DNA of 64,000 nucleotides, taken from Chryseobacterium sp. StRB126. Lineage in GTDB: Bacteria > Bacteroidota > Bacteroidia > Flavobacteriales > Weeksellaceae. The stretch is from the NCBI RefSeq assembly GCF_000829375.1, contig NZ_AP014624.1, forward strand, positions 4,526,001 to 4,590,000, read 5' to 3'. The notes beneath the pieces are model-generated. The model worked only from the letters and a program-made list of their open reading frames with translations, made no database searches and had not been told where the DNA came from. The translations under genes and the position numbers were made by a program. Positions 9,738 through 18,221 of the stretch are shown here, piece after piece (positions within the stretch are counted from its first letter, which is position 1; the number at the start of each line of letters is the position of its first letter).

Positions 9738-10028
9738 ATGTTCATTATTTCGCTTACGTATAAGGTGACCATTGAAAATGTTGAGCGCCATATTCCAGAA
9801 CACAATTCCTTTCTTCAAAAATATTATGATTCAGGACTGTTTATTACTTCGGGAAGAAAAGAGCCACGAACCGGAGGTATTATTGTCTGTAACGCTCCAT
9901 CTAAAAATGTAGTTGAGCAGATCATTACAGAAGATCCTTTTCATATTCATCAGGTAGCAGATTATGACATTACTGAATTTATCCCTACGAAATACAACGA
10001 GAATTTTAAAATATTTATAGAAGACTAA
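9738..10028 (+). CDS. YCII-family protein
   Basis: This 96-residue protein has the YCII ferredoxin-like fold pattern: an N-terminal strand MFIISLTYKV, RHIPEHNSFLQKYYDSGLFITSGRK, and QIITEDPFHIHQVADYDITEF with the conserved Asp-Pro-Phe segment. YCII proteins are small and mostly uncharacterised; some relatives act in dechlorination or as domain partners. Its stop codon overlaps the ATG of the exonuclease III gene by one base (TAATG), so the two are translationally coupled. No functional link between them is evident. Confidence 0.85.
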   Translation: MFIISLTYKVTIENVERHIPEHNSFLQKYYDSGLFITSGRKEPRTGGIIVCNAPSKNVVEQIITEDPFHIHQVADYDITEFIPTKYNENFKIFIED

Positions 10029-10792
10029 TGAGATTAATTACATACAATGTGAATGGAATCAGAGCCGCATTTACCAAAGATTTTTTGGGTTGGCTTAAAA
10101 CTGCTGATCCGGATATCATCTGTATTCAGGAGAGCAAAGCCGGAAACGATCAGATAGACATCGAAAGCCTTGAAAAACTAGGATACCACAGTTATTGGCA
10201 TTCAGCAGTAAGAAAAGGCTATAGCGGGGTCGGAATCGCCTCAAAAGTAAAACCCAATCACGTGGAATACGGTTGTGGTATCGAAAGTTATGATAATGAA
10301 GGAAGAATTATCCGTGCTGATTTTGATGGATTCTCTGCAATCTCAGTCTATGTGCCTTCTGCCTCGAATATTGAAAGACTGGATTTTAAGATGCAGTTTT
10401 GTCATGATTTCCTTGAATATATCAAAAATTTAAAGAAAGAAATCCCCAACCTTATTATATCGGGAGACTTTAATATCTGCCACGAGGCTATCGACATTCA
10501 CAATCCTGTTGGCCTAAAGAATGTTTCCGGATTTCTTCCTATGGAAAGAGAATGGATGACCAATTTCATCAATGAATGTGAATTGATTGATAGTTTCAGG
10601 TTTTTTAACAATGAACCTGATAATTATACATGGTGGAGCTACAGACAAAATTCAAGGGAAAGAAATAAAGGCTGGAGATTGGATTACAACTTCACATCCT
10701 ATAGCTTAAAGGATAAACTTACACGAGCTGTTATTTTAAAGGAAGCAGTTCATTCTGACCATTGTCCTGCTTTATTGGAATTAGATGTATAA
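10028..10792 (+). CDS. xth: Exodeoxyribonuclease III (AP endonuclease)
   Basis: This is an ExoIII-type apurinic/apyrimidinic endonuclease of base excision repair, 254 residues. Asn7 (TYNVNGIRAA), Glu35 (ICIQESKAG), ISGDFNICH with the Asp/Asn pair, the Asp-Tyr-Asn-Phe motif near residue 220 and the final HSDHCPALL with catalytic His are all present. Family members cut 5' to abasic sites and remove 3' blocking groups. It follows the YCII gene by a one-base overlap and ends in an intrinsic terminator. Confidence 0.95.
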   Translation: MRLITYNVNGIRAAFTKDFLGWLKTADPDIICIQESKAGNDQIDIESLEKLGYHSYWHSAVRKGYSGVGIASKVKPNHVEYGCGIESYDNEGRIIRADFDGFSAISVYVPSASNIERLDFKMQFCHDFLEYIKNLKKEIPNLIISGDFNICHEAIDIHNPVGLKNVSGFLPMEREWMTNFINECELIDSFRFFNNEPDNYTWWSYRQNSRERNKGWRLDYNFTSYSLKDKLTRAVILKEAVHSDHCPALLELDV

Positions 10793-10814
10793 TGATCCTT
10801 ATATCTAACAAAGC

Positions 10815-10845
10815 AAAAGCCAGCTGAAATCAGCTGGCTTTTTTT
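10815..10845 (+). terminator. Intrinsic terminator after xth
   Basis: AAAAGCCAGCTG pairs with CAGCTGGCTTTT around an AAAT loop, and the T-tract runs to 10845. The A-run on the other side means it could also stop the convergent RlpA transcript. Confidence 0.9.
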
Positions 10846-10861
10846 AATTTAAATCATAAAA

Positions 10862-11233
10862 TTAATCGACAATTTCATATTCGACCGGAATAGTACCATG
10901 ATTGACATCTCCGATCTCATCGAACGCTGCTTTAGACATGTCTAAAGATCTTGATGAATGGAAAGGTCCTCTATCATTTATTCTCACGATCACCTCTTTA
11001 CCATTCTTAAGGTTTGTTACCTTAACGTTTGTTCCAAATGGAAGCGTTCTGTTTGCTGCAGTAAACTTTGAATTATCAAAGATTTCTCCGCTAGCAGTTT
11101 TTCTACCGTTAAATTTATCGTGGTAGTACGATGCATAACTTGTTTTTTTCGCATCTAAGGTATTACTTGTAAAAGAGTAAACACCTAAGGTTGAAATCAT
11201 CATTATGATTACGAGAATGAATCTTTTCATCAT
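10862..11233 (-). CDS. RlpA-like septal ring lytic transglycosylase domain protein
   Basis: This is a short exported protein of 123 residues made of a signal peptide or anchor (residues 3-20) and one double-psi beta-barrel. ASYYHDKFNGRKTASGE, FTAANRTLPFGTNVKV and INDRGPFHSSRSLDMSKAAF are the RlpA signatures, including the Asp of INDRGP needed in known RlpA enzymes, which cleave peptidoglycan lacking stem peptides. The SPOR domain of longer RlpA proteins is absent. A likely -7 element, CAAAAGTA, lies at 11261-11268, and two TCCCTAT sites ten bases apart lie just upstream of it. Confidence 0.88.
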   Translation of the reverse strand: MMKRFILVIIMMISTLGVYSFTSNTLDAKKTSYASYYHDKFNGRKTASGEIFDNSKFTAANRTLPFGTNVKVTNLKNGKEVIVRINDRGPFHSSRSLDMSKAAFDEIGDVNHGTIPVEYEIVD

Positions 11234-12273
11234 TTTGAACTTTTATTGGTTTTGACAGGGCAAAAGTATCAGGAATCCCTATAACTCCCTATTCCATTTG
11301 TTAAAAAACGTTAACAAAAACAAAATTATATGTTAACTAACCTTGTAATCCCTTATGAATAGGGATTTTAAAGACACCTGTTAAAAAGTGTTAAAAATAT
11401 TGATAAAATGTTAATTTAATTAACTAATTTATGCATAATTTCAAAAAACAAAAACCACAATAAATTGATAATCAATACATTAATAAAATAAGAAATATTA
11501 GCTATTGTCATAAAACCAGCTTTTAAAAAGCTAGAAATGTTAAGAGCTCTTATAGTATAAAATCACTAATAGAATAGCTTCAGAGCCATATAACCAGGTC
11601 TTCTAAAAATATTTTAACAACAATACTAATTGCAAAATTGGTGTTTATCAGATTATTATTTCAAATCTCACTTTATTTTTATTCCTCATTCTTTAAAAGA
11701 ACATCTTTTTTTGAAAATTATCAGCCAAAAATAAGGGTTAAGAATCAGATTAAAAAGCTTTTTAAGACAAAATGCAAACCGCCTCATATAGATGATATCT
11801 GTGATCAGATCAATATAATTAATGGCTAACCTAAAAAAATAGTATCATTTAACGGCTTCTTCTATCTCTTTAATCTGTCATCCTTTCTTTCTATGATTAA
11901 TGAGGTTATAGAACTATAAATTGTTTACACTATTCTATAGATACTCCTAATTATTTCATCCAGCAGTTTAGTATACCTCTAAAGAAAATTAAATTCAACA
12001 AAATATTGTTTAATCATTTAACTCTCCCAAACTCATTATAAAGGTATTTCCTTCTGAATTTATCTGCTAATAATGTTTATGATATGAATAATGAATATAT
12101 AGAGTCTTCTTCAAGAATAATCTATTATGGAGTAAAATCCAAGAGCTAAAGAGTTAGTTGTTGGATTTATATAAAATATTATTCCGGTACTTGCTTCAAT
12201 ATTCTGGTAGCATATAATAAAAAAGCCGATGAAAATTAAATCATCAGCTTTTATAAATTATAATTAATTAAAA
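11234..12273. other. AT-rich intergenic region with no supported gene
   Basis: I see no convincing gene in this stretch. Near the RlpA end are TCCCTAT at 11276-11282 and 11286-11292, and an inverted copy ATAGGGA at 11359-11365, part of a small hairpin at 11347-11367. The remainder is very AT-rich with scattered GTTAA elements. A 63-codon frame near 11638 would need a TTG start and is low-complexity, so I did not call it. The right end contains the terminator of the next gene. Confidence 0.6.
12219..12252 (-). terminator. Intrinsic terminator of the secreted-protein pair
   Basis: On the minus strand, AAAAGCTGATGA and TCATCGGCTTTT pair with one mismatch around an eight-base loop, followed by T6. 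It lies 22 bp beyond the stop codon. Confidence 0.75.
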
Positions 12274-13026
12274 TTAATTGTTCGTTTTTGTATATTCTAC
12301 AGTATAGTTATATGTTCCTGCAGGATAAACTACTGACATACTTGGTGAACCAGTTATAAAAGAACCATCAGGCGCGTATGAATATACACTGTTTGAGTAT
12401 ACATTGTTTGTTCCTGACTGATAAATTGTAATTCTATAAAGGCTTCCTGGGCTTGCTATTGCAGCCTGATTTGTATATGTTGTAGGCGCTGTAGAAGTTC
12501 CACTAGTGGTAAAGGTTCCTCTCTTAGCATATATTTGATTTCCGTTTATTGATGTATTTGTAGTTGTTTCGGCCGTAGCAATATTAACTTTCGGGTTTGC
12601 ACCTAATGGTAACCATCTTCCTGTTGAAACAGCAGCAGCACCAGTAGCAGTACCTGCTACGATAGGGTTAGAGAAATAATAAAACCCTGGAGCTACCGTA
12701 GAAGCAACACTTGGATTATTAGCTCCTGTTAACGTGTTTCCAGTTCCTGTGTTGTAAACAATCATCCCATCAAAACCTGTAGGAAAATTGATCCCATCAA
12801 GGTTGTCGGTTTTAAATACCCATGTTGTAAGGTTAGTTCTTGGATATACTAAACCTTTACCATTGGTATTAGATGAATTGGCACTTGGATCAAAATTTGA
12901 ACTTGCATCCAAGAATACATTTTCATCTGTAACTGTAGAAACAGGTGTTTGGTTGGTTGCTATCTGAGCATGAGATAAATTAGATGATAGGAAACAAAAT
13001 ATGCTAAATAATACTATTTTTTTCAT
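12274..13026 (-). CDS. Secreted low-complexity hypothetical protein
   Basis: I do not recognise a named family. The 250-residue product has a signal peptide (MKKIVLFSIFCFLSSNLSHA), then a Gly/Ala/Thr/Asn-rich body with GLVYPRTNLTTWVF, GFDGMIVYNTGTGNT and APGFYYFSNP. These resemble segments found in surface or tail-fibre-like hypothetical proteins of flavobacteria. The last 80 residues are predicted beta-rich. No C-terminal T9SS sorting domain is obvious. It lies 19 bp downstream of a gene of similar design, and the two probably form a transcription unit. Confidence 0.7.
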   Translation of the reverse strand: MKKIVLFSIFCFLSSNLSHAQIATNQTPVSTVTDENVFLDASSNFDPSANSSNTNGKGLVYPRTNLTTWVFKTDNLDGINFPTGFDGMIVYNTGTGNTLTGANNPSVASTVAPGFYYFSNPIVAGTATGAAAVSTGRWLPLGANPKVNIATAETTTNTSINGNQIYAKRGTFTTSGTSTAPTTYTNQAAIASPGSLYRITIYQSGTNNVYSNSVYSYAPDGSFITGSPSMSVVYPAGTYNYTVEYTKTNN

Positions 13027-13045
13027 TGTATTGGATTTTTAAATA

Positions 13046-13726
13046 TTAGTTATACGATATTGAAACCCATTTTGTACCATCAGACACAAATTGTTTTCCT
13101 CTAAATTGTAAAACAGTAGCAGTACCTGCAACGGGAACAGCATTCGCAGATATTACAGAAACTGTAGTTGCAGATGTATTCTGATTGGAAATCACCACTA
13201 CTCTACCAGCATTTGCAGGAGTAGCAGCAGGTAAAGTAATCGTAACTCCTGCAGCAGCAGCTGTTACAATAAAGAAATCACTATTAGCAACTGTATAAGC
13301 CGCTCCAGTAACTGATGCAGTAGTACCTACGATACCTTCGTATCTTTGAGTTCCACCTCCACCACCTACAGGTTTCCAGACGTTATTAGTGTCTGTACCA
13401 TCATAGTAATAGAATCCTGTTGCAGTAATATTAACTGTCTTACCAGTTCCTGTTCCACCCAGTGCGTTAACAAACACAAGTGCACCATTCTGGGCACTTG
13501 CTCCAGTTGGTGAACCATTAGCGTATGCACTAGCTTTGTTTTCTAAATCTAGTCTTGATAAACGAGGGACCAAAACGGCATCAGGTCTAGAAGCATCTGT
13601 AGTATTAGCTACTACATCTAGAGTTGCGGCAGGTGTGGACGTGTTAATCCCCACTCTCCCTTGCTGAGCCTTGGAAAGAGCCGTAAAGGCAACGAGCATA
13701 GTTGCTGTTAATAAAAATTTTTTCAT
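13046..13726 (-). CDS. Secreted low-complexity hypothetical protein, paralogous in design
   Basis: This 226-residue protein has a signal peptide (MKKFLLTATMLVAFTALSKA) followed by GRVGINTSTPAATLDVVA, a start shared by many flavobacterial exported proteins. Then come DAVLVPRLSRLDLENKA, an Ala/Gly/Thr/Val-rich beta-strand body, and the ending LQFRGKQFVSDGTKWVSIS. The pattern suggests a fibrous or tail-fibre-like adhesin fold, but that is inference. It is the first gene of a probable two-gene unit with the next secreted protein. Codon use is biased to GCA/GTA runs, which gives the DNA a triplet-like texture. Confidence 0.72.
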   Translation of the reverse strand: MKKFLLTATMLVAFTALSKAQQGRVGINTSTPAATLDVVANTTDASRPDAVLVPRLSRLDLENKASAYANGSPTGASAQNGALVFVNALGGTGTGKTVNITATGFYYYDGTDTNNVWKPVGGGGGTQRYEGIVGTTASVTGAAYTVANSDFFIVTAAAAGVTITLPAATPANAGRVVVISNQNTSATTVSVISANAVPVAGTATVLQFRGKQFVSDGTKWVSISYN

Positions 13727-14113
13727 AAGTTTTTAAAGATTTTAATTACATTATTTTTCATCAAAATTTCCAAAAAGGAAAATGTATCTCAACTTGCGAT
13801 TATTATCTTAAGGCTAATATAAATAAAAAAAATATATTTTTTGAGTTTTAGCCCCAATTTTAATAAATAACTTATTGATAGCATATGATTTAAAAACATT
13901 GCTTATGCCGCAAATTTAAGACATAATTTTTTAATTTACATACTTTATGACAGAAAATTAAAAAATCTTAATATTTAAAAGATGCAACTAATTGAAATAC
14001 AATTGTTTAAAAAAAGATAGCGTGAAATTATTTATGTTAAATCCTATTAATATCTGATTTTTCACCTCTCAGAAAGCAAAACTTTTATTCCTGATTAATA
14101 ATGTTTTATATTT
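13727..14113. other. AT-rich intergenic region
   Basis: This 387-bp stretch between rimO and the secreted-protein pair is strongly AT-rich with long A and T tracts. No gene, clear promoter pair or terminator stands out. It must contain the promoter of the secreted-protein unit. Confidence 0.5.
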
Positions 14114-15415
14114 CTATAATAATTCACCGTATAAGTCGAATTCTTCTGCTGAAGTAATCTTCACGTCTGCAAATTCTCCGATGGAAATATAAGTATCTTC
14201 AGCGGATACCAAAACTGTATTATCTACGTCCGGAGAGTCGTATTCTGTTCTTCCGACAAAATAGTTCCCTTCTTTACGATCGAAGATACATCTGAACACT
14301 TTCCCTACTTTTTCCTGGTTCTTTTCCCAAGAAATCTGAGACTGCACTTCCATGATTTCTTCTACCCTTGCTTCTTTTACTTCCTGTGAAATATCATCTT
14401 CCAATACATAAGCACCGGTATTTTCCTCGTGAGAATAGGTAAAGCATCCTAATCTGTCAAATTTCTGCTCTTTTACCCAGTCTTTAAGTTCCTGAAATCG
14501 TTCTTCAGTTTCACCCGGATATCCTACAATCAGGGTTGTTCTGATTGCCATATCGGGAACTTTTTCTCTGAATTTTCCTAAAAGTGCATCTGTTTTCTCA
14601 TGGGTTGTTCCTCTTTTCATTGATTTCAACAGATCAGAATTGATGTGCTGAAGAGGAATATCTATATAATTACAAACTTTAGGTTCTTCACGGATAATAT
14701 CCAAAACATCCTCAGGAAAACCGCTTGGGAAAGCATAATGAAGACGGATCCACTCCACTCCTTCTACTTTTACTAGCTCTTTCAGCAAATCTCCCAATGC
14801 TCGTTTTTTATAAATATCCAACCCATAATACGTTAGATCCTGAGCAATAAGAATTAATTCTTTGGTTCCTTTTTTGGTCAATTTCTGAGCTTCAGAAACC
14901 AACTTCTCAATAGGAGTAGAAACGTGACCTCCTCTCATCAAAGGAATAGCGCAGAAAGAACATGGTCTGTCACATCCTTCTGAAATTTTAAGGTATGCAT
15001 AATGTTTAGGAGTAGTAGTTAATCTCTCTCCTACCAATTCATGCTTATAGTCTGCACCAAGATGCTTTAATAACATAGGAAGATCTCTTGTACCAAAATA
15101 CTGGTCTACATCTGGAATTTCTTTAACCAAGTCTGGTTTGTATCTTTCGGAAAGACAACCTGTAACGAATACTTTTTCTACTTCACCTCTATTTTTAGCC
15201 TCTACATAATCTAAAATGGTATTGATAGACTCTTCTTTAGCATTATCAATAAATCCGCAGGTATTAATAACAACAATATCTCCACGGTCTTCATGAACCA
15301 CCTCTTTTCCATTGGCTTTCAGCTGGCTCATTAATACTTCAGAGTCATATACATTTTTGGAACATCCAAGTGTAACTACATTGATTTTTTTCTTCCCTAC
15401 CGATTTTGTACGCAT
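14114..15415 (-). CDS. rimO: Ribosomal protein S12 methylthiotransferase
   Basis: RimO is a radical-SAM enzyme with two 4Fe-4S clusters that adds a methylthio group to an Asp of ribosomal protein S12. The N-terminal UPF0004 domain shows Cys18 (TLGCSKN), Cys53 (INTCGFID) and Cys87 (VTGCLSE). The radical-SAM motif CDRPCSFCAIP has Cys148, Cys152 and Cys155, and a TRAM-like domain fills the C-terminal 70 residues. I chose ATG at 15415 (MRTKSVGKKK) over a TTG ten codons upstream; that TTG overlaps the likely -7 element region. The promoter lies in the 63 bp between this gene and the IS element, so insertion left it intact. Confidence 0.96.
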   Translation of the reverse strand: MRTKSVGKKKINVVTLGCSKNVYDSEVLMSQLKANGKEVVHEDRGDIVVINTCGFIDNAKEESINTILDYVEAKNRGEVEKVFVTGCLSERYKPDLVKEIPDVDQYFGTRDLPMLLKHLGADYKHELVGERLTTTPKHYAYLKISEGCDRPCSFCAIPLMRGGHVSTPIEKLVSEAQKLTKKGTKELILIAQDLTYYGLDIYKKRALGDLLKELVKVEGVEWIRLHYAFPSGFPEDVLDIIREEPKVCNYIDIPLQHINSDLLKSMKRGTTHEKTDALLGKFREKVPDMAIRTTLIVGYPGETEERFQELKDWVKEQKFDRLGCFTYSHEENTGAYVLEDDISQEVKEARVEEIMEVQSQISWEKNQEKVGKVFRCIFDRKEGNYFVGRTEYDSPDVDNTVLVSAEDTYISIGEFADVKITSAEEFDLYGELL

Positions 15416-15434
15416 CTTTTTGATTTTGAGTCTG

Positions 15435-15469
15435 CAAAGATACAAAATATTAAAGAGTAAAGATTACAA
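15435..15469 (-). promoter_or_regulatory. Probable rimO promoter
   Basis: The minus strand has TATCTTTG at 15442-15435 and TTG at 15469-15467, with a 24-nt spacer that is slightly long. The element ends nine bases before the IS left end. Confidence 0.45.
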
Positions 15470-15478
15470 AAATAAAAA

Positions 15479-15494
15479 GAGGCTGTCTCAAAAG
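15479..15494 (+). repeat. IS1182-family left terminal inverted repeat
   Basis: GAGGCTGTCTCAAAAG is the exact reverse complement of the right end. Confidence 0.9.
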
Positions 15495-15510
15495 TGAGGC
15501 AGTCTTTTTT
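15484..15510 (+). terminator. Terminator-like hairpin in the IS left end
   Basis: CTGTCTCA and TGAGGCAG pair (one G-U) around AAAG, followed by seven T. It would stop transcripts entering from the left before they reach the transposase gene. Confidence 0.6.
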
Positions 15511-15573
15511 TGCAAGCATAAAAAAAGGAAAGCTTTTGCTTTCCTAATATTTGCAAATTGATTAATTTGCTGT

Positions 15574-16911
15574 GTGTTAAGTAATTCAAAGGTAGTCTTT
15601 AAAGATTACAATCCCAAGCAAAATTTTCTATTTCCTCCGAATTTATCGGAGTTAATAGAAGCTAATCATCCTGTACGAATTGTTTCAGAAATTATAGACG
15701 GTCTGGATATCAGTAATTTAATCCGTAATTATAAACCAGGGGGCACATCGGTGTATCACCCGAAAATGCTTTTGAAAGTATTGGTGTATGGCTATTTGTG
15801 TAATATTTATTCTAGCAGAAAGCTGGAACAGGCTCTCAAAGAAAATGTTCATTTTATGTGGCTCAGTGCCATGAATCGTCCTGATCATAATACTTTGAAC
15901 CGTTTTAGAAGTGAAAGATTAAAAGGAGAACTCAAAGAGATCTTCGCACAAATTGTAGTGTATTTAGAGAAAGAAGGGCTGGTAAGCCTTCAGACTATTT
16001 TTACCGATGGTACCAAAATAGAAGCCAATGCCAATCGTTATACATTTGTATGGGGAAAGGCGATCAAAAAGAATAAAGAACGTATAGAGTCCCAGCTTGA
16101 AGATTTGTGGAATTACACTCAGGAAATAGCTGGGGAAGAAATGAAAGATACTTCTGAGGTAACCTTTAAGTCTATGGATAAAGAAAAAATAAAATCTGCT
16201 ATAGAAACGATAGACTCTACTTTGAGAAAGAAGAAAATCTGTCCTAAAGTCCGTCAGAAGATTAATTATGCAAAAAAAAACTGGCCGGATAACCTTGAAA
16301 AATATGAGAAACAGCAGGAAATTCTCCGGGGCAGGAACAGCTATTCAAAAACAGATTCTGATGCTTCTTTCATGCGTATGAAAGAGGATCATATGGGTAA
16401 CGGACAGCTTAAAGCCGCTTACAATCTTCAGCTCAGTACCGAGAATCAGTTTATCCTTAACTATACGCTGCATCCTAATCCTGGGGACACTAAAACACTG
16501 CTCCCTCATATTGATAATTTTGAACATCTTTATCGTAAAACTCCCAAGGAGATAGTGACTGATGCAGGATATGGATCAGAAGAGAATTATATTTTTCTTC
16601 AAAAGAGAAAAGTCAAAGCCTATATCAAGTATAATTACTTTGATAAAGACCAGAAAACTAAAACCATAACTTCTTCACCTTCTAATCCAAAACTTTCAAA
16701 GCTCCGGCATAAGGCTCATAAGCTTCTTAATACCAAACGTGGAGTAAAGCTTAGAAAACAAAGATGCCACGATGTAGAACCTGTTTTTGCTCAGATCAAA
16801 CATAACAAAGGATTTAAAAGATTTATGCTTAGAGGACAAAATAAAGTCGAAATAGAAATCGGCCTGGTTGCTATTGCTCACAATCTAAGAAAATTAGCGC
16901 TTGCAGGGTAA
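15574..16911 (+). CDS. IS1182-family transposase
   Basis: This is a 445-residue DDE transposase. The N-terminal helical domain (FLFPPNLSELIEANHPVR, MLLKVLVYGYLCN, RPDHNTLNRFRSERLK) is typical of IS1182. The catalytic acids are Asp in FTDGTKIEANANR, Asp in VTDAGYGSEEN and Glu in DVEPVFAQIKHNKGFKRF. The frame is uninterrupted, so the element may be active. The start is probably GTG at 15574: a stop codon lies five codons upstream and no ATG fits between. No second frame or programmed shift is needed. Confidence 0.93.
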   Translation: MLSNSKVVFKDYNPKQNFLFPPNLSELIEANHPVRIVSEIIDGLDISNLIRNYKPGGTSVYHPKMLLKVLVYGYLCNIYSSRKLEQALKENVHFMWLSAMNRPDHNTLNRFRSERLKGELKEIFAQIVVYLEKEGLVSLQTIFTDGTKIEANANRYTFVWGKAIKKNKERIESQLEDLWNYTQEIAGEEMKDTSEVTFKSMDKEKIKSAIETIDSTLRKKKICPKVRQKINYAKKNWPDNLEKYEKQQEILRGRNSYSKTDSDASFMRMKEDHMGNGQLKAAYNLQLSTENQFILNYTLHPNPGDTKTLLPHIDNFEHLYRKTPKEIVTDAGYGSEENYIFLQKRKVKAYIKYNYFDKDQKTKTITSSPSNPKLSKLRHKAHKLLNTKRGVKLRKQRCHDVEPVFAQIKHNKGFKRFMLRGQNKVEIEIGLVAIAHNLRKLALAG

Positions 16912-17013
16912 AATCTGCTCTTTTTTAAAAAAAATACATCCACAACTCATCAAAAAACTAAATCCTAAATAATTAAAATACAAAACTAAGTCCCTCACAA
17001 AAAATTGCAATAA

Positions 17014-17045
17014 AAAAGAGACTGTCTTTTGAGACAGCCTCTTTT
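17014..17045. terminator. Hairpin at the IS right end, likely terminator for the polysaccharide operon
   Basis: GAGACTGTC and GACAGCCTC pair with one mismatch around a six-base loop, with A-runs before and TTTT after, so it can act in both directions. It is 13 bp beyond the rfbC stop and is the only terminator-like structure there. Confidence 0.6.
17026..17041 (-). repeat. IS1182-family right terminal inverted repeat
   Basis: CTTTTGAGACAGCCTC is the exact inverse of the left end. Confidence 0.9.
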
Positions 17046-17057
17046 CAATAGTATACT

Positions 17058-17603
17058 TTAAAAGTTTTTTTCTTTAAAGCCAGGGGCATTTTGGTCTTTT
17101 TCTGAAAGGACAGCGTCTTTTTCATCAATCTGCCAATCTATATTCAGGTCGGGATCATTAAATCTTACACTTCCTTCTGATTCTTTATTATAAAAATTGT
17201 CACATTTATAAGAGAATACCGCATTTGTACTTAATACAGAAAAACCATGTCCAAAACCTCTTGGTACATAAAGCTGCAACTTATTTTCTGCTGTGAGTTC
17301 AATTCCGAACCACTGTCCGAATGTAGGAGAATCTTCTCTAAGATCTACCACCACATCCCAAACGCTACCTTCAAGACAAGAAACTAGTTTTGCTTGGGCG
17401 TGCTCCCCTTTCTGAAGATGTAATCCTCTTAATACGCCATAAGATGATTTAGAAATATTATCCTGAACGAAATGCCCGTTCATTCCTGTAAGTTCTTCAA
17501 ACCTTTTTTCGTTGAACTTTTCAAAAAAGTAACCTCTATCATCTTCGAAAATGGTAGGTTCTATAATATAACAGTCTTTAAGTGGGGTTTCTTTAATTTT
17601 CAT
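17058..17603 (-). CDS. rfbC: dTDP-4-dehydrorhamnose 3,5-epimerase
   Basis: RmlC/RfbC epimerises dTDP-4-keto-6-deoxyglucose at C3 and C5 on the way to dTDP-L-rhamnose. The 181-residue cupin has all key residues: His62 (RGLHLQKGEHAQAK), the Lys-rich substrate site, Tyr132 (FSYKCDNFY) and PRGFGHGF. It is the last gene of the polysaccharide locus, 37 bp after a sugar transferase. rmlA, rmlB and rmlD are not in the window, which is unusual since the four normally cluster. They may be elsewhere, or could have been displaced when the adjacent IS inserted; that is inference. Confidence 0.94.
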   Translation of the reverse strand: MKIKETPLKDCYIIEPTIFEDDRGYFFEKFNEKRFEELTGMNGHFVQDNISKSSYGVLRGLHLQKGEHAQAKLVSCLEGSVWDVVVDLREDSPTFGQWFGIELTAENKLQLYVPRGFGHGFSVLSTNAVFSYKCDNFYNKESEGSVRFNDPDLNIDWQIDEKDAVLSEKDQNAPGFKEKNF

Positions 17604-17640
17604 AATTTATTGGATCCTTATTAATTATAGGGGTTCAAAT

Positions 17641-18210
17641 TTATTTTAATATTTTGAAAATTGTTCTCCATAAAATTCTCAGATCTTCTCTGAAAGAAAT
17701 ATTTTCAAGATAGTTCAAATTCATCTTTACTTTATCCGGAAATATTATATTATCGTTATATGACAAAGGATCTTTCTGAGATTTTAACAAAGCATCTTCA
17801 TTACTATATTTAATACTTGCTTCTGAGGTTAATCCGGGTTTTAATTGTAAGACTTTCCGATTTTCTCCCTCAAGGCTATCATAATATCCTTCAATGTCAG
17901 GACGAGGTCCTACAAAGCTCATATCACCTTTTAAAATATTAAAGAGCTGAGGAAGTTCATCAAGTTTATACTTTCTGAGTATTAATCCTATTGGGGAACT
18001 TTTTCCTTTTTGGGGGTCAATTGTTTTTAATTTATAGATAATAAAAACCTTTCCATTCTGCCCAACTCTTTTTTGAAAAAAAACGCCGTTAGACCGGGTA
18101 TCCAGGCTTGATATTATAAATAAGAGAATTAATAGAGGAAATAAGGGAAATAATAAAAGAATTGATAAAACACAATCAAAAATAATTTTCCCAAACCTTC
18201 TATAATTCAT
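17641..18210 (-). CDS. Bacterial sugar transferase (phosphoglycosyl transferase), second copy
   Basis: This is a 189-residue member of the monotopic phosphoglycosyl transferase family (PF02397), which links a sugar-1-phosphate to undecaprenyl phosphate. A hydrophobic N-terminal segment (residues 12-34) precedes FQKRVGQNGKVFIIYKLKT, the Asp-Glu pair in YKLDELPQLFNILKGDMSFVGPRPD and LKPGLTSEASIKY. The C-terminal part (DPLSYNDNIIFPDKVKMNL) differs from the PglC-like copy at 21969-22607, so the two probably use different sugars or act on different carriers. It lies 11 bp after the aminotransferase gene. Confidence 0.9.
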   Translation of the reverse strand: MNYRRFGKIIFDCVLSILLLFPLFPLLILLFIISSLDTRSNGVFFQKRVGQNGKVFIIYKLKTIDPQKGKSSPIGLILRKYKLDELPQLFNILKGDMSFVGPRPDIEGYYDSLEGENRKVLQLKPGLTSEASIKYSNEDALLKSQKDPLSYNDNIIFPDKVKMNLNYLENISFREDLRILWRTIFKILK

Positions 18211-18221
18211 CAGAAAAAATA

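Larger units (their letters stand above)
15479..17041 (+). mobile_element. Complete IS1182-family insertion sequence, 1563 bp
   Basis: One transposase gene lies between 16-bp perfect terminal inverted repeats (GAGGCTGTCTCAAAAG). The sequences just outside are A-rich on the left and T-rich on the right, so the ends could extend by up to four bases; no unambiguous target duplication is visible. Both ends fold into hairpins followed by T-runs, and a further perfect 8-bp hairpin (AGGAAAGC, loop TTTT) lies at 15526-15545. The element separates rimO from the 3' end of the polysaccharide locus, only 16 bp past the rfbC stop. Confidence 0.93.

Noticed and set aside
11638..11829. 63-codon open frame in the large gap after the RlpA-like gene
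   Set aside because: It would start with TTG, is low-complexity (Phe/Lys/Ile-rich), and has no promoter or family resemblance.
15559..15574. Alternative upstream start for the IS1182 transposase
   Set aside because: An in-frame stop at 15559 leaves only GTG 15574 (or an ATT) as candidates; GTG fits best.
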